Below, piece after piece: positions 49,875 to 52,533 of a stretch of 52,533 bases of DNA. A program made the translations under genes and the position numbers. The notes under the pieces were generated by a model, which saw only the letters and a program-made list of their open reading frames with translations, had not been told where the DNA came from and searched no databases. Source of the stretch: Clostridiales bacterium (GTDB lineage Bacteria; Bacillota; Clostridia; Christensenellales; Aristaeellaceae); contig JAIKWZ010000004.1 of assembly GCA_024684375.1 (NCBI GenBank), positions 1 through 52,533 of the forward strand, given 5' to 3'. Position 1 is the first letter of the stretch; each line of letters begins with the position of its first letter.

Positions 49875-50393
49875 ATGTCCGATATCGAAAAGAAGTCTTC
49901 CGCAAGATTAGCCAAGGAGGCCGCAGTTGAAACTTTAAAAGAGAAGTTCAGCAAAGCGTCCACCGTGGTCCTGGTGGATTTCAGGGGTCTTACGGTCGCC
50001 GAGGATACTGCGCTGAGAAACGAGTTCCGCAAAGCCGGCGTCGAATACACCGTTATCAAGAACTCCATGATTCACCTGGCAACCGAGCAGACTCCCTATG
50101 GAGAACAGCTCAAGGCTCTGCTAGAGGGTCCTACCGCCGTGGCTTTCGGCTACGAGGATATGATCGCTCCCGCCAAGATCGCCGCTGAATACGGCAAGAA
50201 GACCAAGAAGCTCGCCATCAAGGGCGGCGCGTGCGACGGTGCCTATCTGGATGCCGCAGGCGTTCAGGCTCTTGCCGAGCTGCCCAGCAAGGAAGTGCTT
50301 ATCGCTCGCTTCATGGGCAGCCTGATGAGCGCTGTAAGCGGCTTTGCCCGCGTGGTGGAGGCCTACCGCAAAAAACTGGCCGGCGAAGAATAA
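49875..50393 (+). CDS. rplJ: 50S ribosomal protein L10
   Basis: 172 residues, normal length. The N-terminal RNA-binding part has VVLVDFRGLTVAEDTALRNEFRKAG and YTVIKNSM; the C-terminal helix binds L7/L12 dimers to form the ribosomal stalk. The start ATG 49875 follows GGAGG. Controlled by the leader and attenuator upstream. The gene codes LSMxxP-style helical tail VVEAYRKKLAGEE at its end. Confidence 0.97.
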   Translation: MSDIEKKSSARLAKEAAVETLKEKFSKASTVVLVDFRGLTVAEDTALRNEFRKAGVEYTVIKNSMIHLATEQTPYGEQLKALLEGPTAVAFGYEDMIAPAKIAAEYGKKTKKLAIKGGACDGAYLDAAGVQALAELPSKEVLIARFMGSLMSAVSGFARVVEAYRKKLAGEE

Positions 50394-50429
50394 TCCTTAT
50401 CTTACCTAACTATTAATTGGAGGTTTATC

Positions 50430-50801
50430 ATGAATATTCAGGAGATCATTTCTGCCGTTGAAGGCATGACTATTCTCGAGCTGGCCGACCTGGTAAAGGC
50501 CATGGAAGAGAAGTTCGGCGTTTCTGCCGCCGCCCCCGTTGCCGTAGCTGCCGGCCCCGCTGCCGCCGCTGAGGCTGTTGAAGAGAAGACCGAGTTCGAC
50601 GTGGTGCTCAAGGAAGTTGGCCCCGAGAAGATCAAGGTCATCAAGGTCGTCCGCGAAGTGTGCCCCGAGCTGGGCTTGAAGGAAGCCAAGGCTGTTGTTG
50701 ACGAAGCTCCCAAGACCCTCAAGGAGAACGTTGCCAAGGAAGCCGCCGAGGAGATCAAGAAGAAGTTCGCCGAAGTCGGCGCCACCATCGAGATCAAGTA
50801 A
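50430..50801 (+). CDS. rplL: 50S ribosomal protein L7/L12
   Basis: 123 residues. The N-terminal dimerisation helices ([31 protein letters not shown]) are followed by an Ala/Pro-rich hinge (about 31-52) and the C-terminal factor-binding domain with [11 protein letters not shown] and [13 protein letters not shown]. It recruits GTPase translation factors. GGAGG precedes the ATG; 36 bases after rplJ. Ends in a strong terminator. Confidence 0.98.
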   Translation: MNIQEIISAVEGMTILELADLVKAMEEKFGVSAAAPVAVAAGPAAAAEAVEEKTEFDVVLKEVGPEKIKVIKVVREVCPELGLKEAKAVVDEAPKTLKENVAKEAAEEIKKKFAEVGATIEIK

Positions 50802-50819
50802 TCTCAACACATACAAACG

Positions 50820-50852
50820 GGCATCGCGCAATTGCGCGGTGCCTGCTTTTTT
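50820..50852 (+). terminator. Intrinsic terminator of rplJL
   Basis: A 10-pair stem (50820-50829 with 50834-50843, one G-T wobble), loop AATT, then a six-T tract at 50847-50852. Confidence 0.88.
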
Positions 50853-50992
50853 CATTTCTGTCTGTCAGGCACAGGTTCAAGCCTCACGGCTTCGCTCGGG
50901 TCTGTGTCCAATCGCGTCAAAATATGCCACCTCGGAACGAGCACCGATATTGGCCTTCTCTGCTTTTATCAAAAAATAACATCTCCCGGTCC

Positions 50993-51021
50993 TTGACAAT
51001 TCCCTCATCGCGATATATAAT
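50993..51021 (+). promoter_or_regulatory. Consensus promoter of tRNA-Arg
   Basis: Perfect TTGACA (50993-50998), 17-base spacer, perfect TATAAT (51016-51021), about 20 bases before the tRNA. Confidence 0.92.
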
Positions 51022-51041
51022 AATTCTGTTCGTCAGAAAAT

Positions 51042-51115
51042 GTGCCTGTAGCTCAGCCGGATAGAGTGTTTGGCTACGAACCAAAAGGTCGGGGGTTCGA
51101 ATCCCTCCAGGCACG
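51042..51115 (+). tRNA. tRNA-Arg (anticodon ACG)
   Basis: Cloverleaf with acceptor stem GTGCCTG/CAGGCAC, T loop TTCGAAT and anticodon ACG (adenosine deaminated to inosine, reading CGU, CGC and CGA). CCA is not encoded. It stands alone with its own promoter and terminator. Confidence 0.96.
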
Positions 51116-51123
51116 GTGAAAAG

Positions 51124-51157
51124 AAAACCGGATTTGTCCATACAAGTCCGGTTTTTT
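51124..51157 (+). terminator. Intrinsic terminator after tRNA-Arg
   Basis: A 10-pair stem (51128-51137 with 51142-51151, one wobble), loop CCAT, flanked by AAAA and six T. Confidence 0.93.
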
Positions 51158-51718
51158 CATGCTTATTTTGCTTGGAGCAGTGGATAATTGCGGACAAATG
51201 CTGACGCGCATTTAGGGCATATATCCGGATAGCTCCCGATAATGTTTGATTATGGCCGGCAATGACTCTGTCCCGAGGCAGGTTCAGACATGCGCAGTCA
51301 AAAGCAGGCTTTTTCAACTGAACGTTTGGTTTTGCTGATTGATTCTTGATTTTGCGGCTGTGATGTTAGACCTTCCTCACAAGCATTCTTTCAAAAAGGG
51401 AAAGTTGCTTATCCATCAAAGAAGGAAACCGTGAGCCTTTCATGAGTAAGTTGACATACTTCTACCGTTAGCCGTTGTTTGTGCCCCTGACCGTCGCATG
51501 GCACTATTGCCTGCAAATCTGTGATTTTCAGCTTGATTCGGTGTAGTCACATGCCTGCTTAGAACCGTAGTTAGTACCAAATAGTCCTTTTTCTCCTCGT
51601 TTTTTGAACACCCCCGCCGAGGTAAGTAGATCCGGAAATATGTCCAACTGTATACTCACTAATCCGCATACCCTGCCCCAGAAACAGTCGGTAATGTAAC
51701 ACTCATAACTATTCCTTG
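51158..51718. other. Gene-poor, probably decayed region
   Basis: I see no convincing gene here. On the minus strand a short open stretch ending at TAA 51366-51368 encodes MKGSRFPSLMDKQLSLFERM and a few more residues. It looks like the C-terminal end of a real protein but is preceded by stops in the same frame. Base composition is more AT-rich than the housekeeping regions. Together with the truncated reductase to the right, this looks like a site of gene loss. Confidence 0.45.
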
Positions 51719-51750
51719 CCCGGTAGTGTATAAACTGCCGGGTGTTTTTG
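51719..51750 (+). terminator. Intrinsic terminator without an upstream gene
   Basis: CCCGGTAGT (51719-51727), loop GTATAA, ACTGCCGGG (51734-51742), then TGTTTTT. Nine pairs with one wobble. It is oriented to end a plus-strand transcript, but no plus-strand gene precedes it after tRNA-Arg. Confidence 0.7.
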
Positions 51751-51804
51751 CACATCCATTCAAATCCTTATCTCATGAGCTCATGATGTGACCTCTACTA
51801 GTAT

Positions 51805-52533
51805 TCATCTCAGACGCGATCTGCCGCTTACGTTTTTCGGCTTAAATATCGTTTCATCCGTCAGCAGCTGCTTTGTATAGCCCCGTCCACCCAGGGGATA
51901 CCAGCATTGCACCACAATACCTTTCTCCTGAATGAATGGCACGACCTCCTGTTCCTGATAATAAGGGTGGATCTCGTTTTGGACCAAAGCGGGCATGATA
52001 TTCACCTGCGGAAGGAAATCTGTCAGCTCTTCTATGTACCAGTTCGACAGTCCAAGGGAGCGAATCTTTCCTTCAGTGACATACTTTTCCATAGCCAGAT
52101 AAGCTTCGACGTCATTTCTGCCAGGGTGATGCAGGAGCATCATGTCGATGTAGCCAATGCCCAGCTTTTCAAGCGCCATTTCTATGGCTGATTCAGGATC
52201 GCTGAACTGATTGGGATAGATCTTGGTGATGACAAAGATCTCTTTCCGGGGGACACCGTATTCAGCCATGGCGAGGCGGACGCCTTCACCGACGGCTTCC
52301 TCGTTGCCGTACATGTAAGCCGTATCAATGAGCCTGCCGCCGTTTTCGATCAGCGCTTTTACTGAGTTCACGCAGGTGTCGTGATCCAGCGAATAGGTGC
52401 CGAGTCCCATGATGGGCATCGTGTAGCCGCTGTTCAGCAATACGGTTCTGTTTTCAAAATCAAATACGCCCACCTGTGCTGCCCCCTGATTCGCACCCAT
52501 TTCGATACCAGTTTGCCGATTGTCCGCATCCTG
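51805..52533 (-). CDS. Aldo/keto reductase, C-terminally truncated and 5' incomplete
   Basis: NADPH-dependent aldo/keto reductase fold. Visible are MGLGTYSLD, RLIDTAYMYGNEEAVGEG (catalytic Asp and Tyr), FVITKIYPNQF (Lys), DMMLLHHPG (His), LGLSNWY and VQNEIHPYYQ. After YPLGGRGYTKQLLTDETI the normal sequence stops and a short unrelated tail (about 13 residues ending RSRLR) leads to the stop. Full-length relatives continue for roughly 60 more residues, including the NADPH-phosphate-binding IPKS region, so the protein is probably inactive. The frame stays open past ATG 52500 to the window edge, so the true start may lie outside; relatives often have a longer, exported N-terminus. Confidence 0.75.
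   Translation of the reverse strand, partial: QDADNRQTGIEMGANQGAAQVGVFDFENRTVLLNSGYTMPIMGLGTYSLDHDTCVNSVKALIENGGRLIDTAYMYGNEEAVGEGVRLAMAEYGVPRKEIFVITKIYPNQFSDPESAIEMALEKLGIGYIDMMLLHHPGRNDVEAYLAMEKYVTEGKIRSLGLSNWYIEELTDFLPQVNIMPALVQNEIHPYYQEQEVVPFIQEKGIVVQCWYPLGGRGYTKQLLTDETIFKPKNVSGRSRLR

Noticed and set aside
51033..51317. A 94-codon minus-strand frame across tRNA-Arg and its terminator
   Set aside because: It covers a tRNA gene and a hairpin in reverse; the translation GFEPPTFWF is the usual artefact of reading a tRNA antisense.
51528..51755. A 75-codon minus-strand frame in the gap before the reductase
   Set aside because: No ribosome site, no recognisable domain, and it runs through the plus-strand terminator hairpin.

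Overview
The window looks like chromosome from a moderately GC-rich member of the Bacillota, class Clostridia. The signs are strong AGGAGG-type ribosome sites, frequent GTG and TTG starts, a short-form HisG with HisZ, a TrpR-family his regulator, an L10 leader in front of rplJL, and CUT1 sugar importers without their own ATPase. A relative of the gut or rumen Christensenellales would fit, but that placement is a guess.

Layout. 1-615: minus-strand tRNA operon (Pro, Glu, Met, Asp, Thr, Tyr) with a consensus promoter. 671-3806: minus-strand run of prs, a cstA remnant, an unknown gene, a peptide-deformylase-like gene and a PAP2-family membrane protein. 3989-14634: a complete histidine operon (regulator, hisZ, hisG, hisD, hisC, hisB, hisH, hisA, hisF, hisIE) that ends with a PurO-type IMP cyclohydrolase and a stand-alone AICAR transformylase. 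An AT-rich block with an acetyltransferase and an unknown ORF sits between hisG and hisD. PRPP synthetase is divergent from the operon, so PRPP supply, histidine synthesis and recycling of the AICAR by-product lie side by side.

14649-35660: a carbohydrate island. It holds two CUT1 importers (one with an AraC regulator), two GH105 unsaturated uronyl hydrolases, an oligogalacturonate-lyase-like enzyme, an SGNH esterase, a polysaccharide deacetylase, an uncharacterised 559-residue protein that may be a lyase, a GH38 alpha-mannosidase and two divergent TetR regulators. None of the enzymes has a signal peptide, so imported pectin or rhamnogalacturonan oligosaccharides are probably taken apart in the cytosol. 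35796-40979: an orphan family 5 solute-binding protein, then NYN-LOTUS protein, HTH/S24-like regulator and adenine deaminase.

41007-49575: minus-strand operon FHA-like protein, FtsW/RodA, class B PBP, MoxR ATPase, DUF58 protein, a large membrane protein, and uvrC. 49651-50852: rplJL with L10 leader and attenuator. 50993-51157: tRNA-Arg unit. 51158-52533: a gene-poor, apparently decayed stretch and a C-terminally truncated aldo/keto reductase that runs off the window edge.

Most unusual items: the 559-residue protein next to GH105; the AT-rich cargo inside the his operon; the NYN-LOTUS / inactive-S24 / adenine deaminase operon; the cstA remnant that keeps both gene ends; and three solute-binding proteins that all lack a lipobox cysteine.
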